Made by a program: the position numbers and the translations under genes. Under the pieces are notes generated by a model. The model ran no database searches and had not been told where the DNA came from. It worked only from the letters and a program-made list of their open reading frames with translations. From contig CAYGZA010000374.1 of the NCBI GenBank assembly GCA_964354135.1, forward strand, positions 1 to 5,862: a DNA stretch of 5,862 nt. Direction: 5' to 3'. Below, piece by piece: positions 5,791-5,862 of the stretch (positions within the stretch are counted from its first letter, which is position 1; every line of letters starts with the position of its first letter). This stretch comes from CAYGZA01 sp964354135 (GTDB lineage Bacteria > Planctomycetota > Planctomycetia > Pirellulales > Thermoguttaceae).

Positions 5791-5862
5791 ACGGAAAGCT
5801 CGCCAACTGGATTTCGTCACGGTTCATTCTGCGGCGCTCCGTCGGACAGCGTGTAGATGTCC

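Overview
The window looks like part of a planctomycete chromosome, probably of the Pirellulales type. This rests on high GC content, a long leucyl-tRNA synthetase with planctomycete-style insertions, and an integrase/helix-turn-helix pair of a kind I associate with that phylum. The assignment comes from protein style, not from a database search.

Left part (1 to about 1791): the end of an integrated mobile element. A small MerR/AlpA-like DNA-binding protein (142-393), a candidate excisionase or directionality factor, precedes a tyrosine recombinase gene (458 onward). The recombinase is broken. An internal deletion with a frame change near 1432-1440 has removed the segment that should carry the HxxR and second-histidine motifs. 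The part with the catalytic tyrosine (Y-T-H) survives in another frame from 1437. That remnant points at a tRNA-Arg(CCG) gene on the minus strand (1792-1865), whose 3' end faces the element. This is the classic layout of a tRNA-integrated island, with the rest of the island lying off the left edge.

Middle (1866-2493): about 600 bases with no intact gene. It holds a 21-bp tandem duplication, small inverted repeats, a possible minus-strand remnant of a ParD-like antitoxin, and a convincing sigma70-type promoter (TTGCCG, 17 bp, TAGAAT) for leuS.

Right part (2494-5862): leuS is complete from the first catalytic motif to the C-terminal tRNA-binding domain, followed 33 bases later by a short AbiEii-type nucleotidyltransferase toxin reading frame that ends right after its first two active-site motifs. 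The outstanding observation is inside leuS. A palindromic element with perfect 27-bp inverted arms (4510-4536 and 4592-4618) interrupts the gene in the leucine-specific domain just before KMSKS. It is translated in frame without a stop and adds about 33 residues to an essential enzyme. It behaves like a protein-coding MITE/REP element, analogous to Rickettsia palindromic elements.

Functionally, leuS and tRNA-Arg are host translation genes. Everything around them is mobile or defence-related material in various states of decay.
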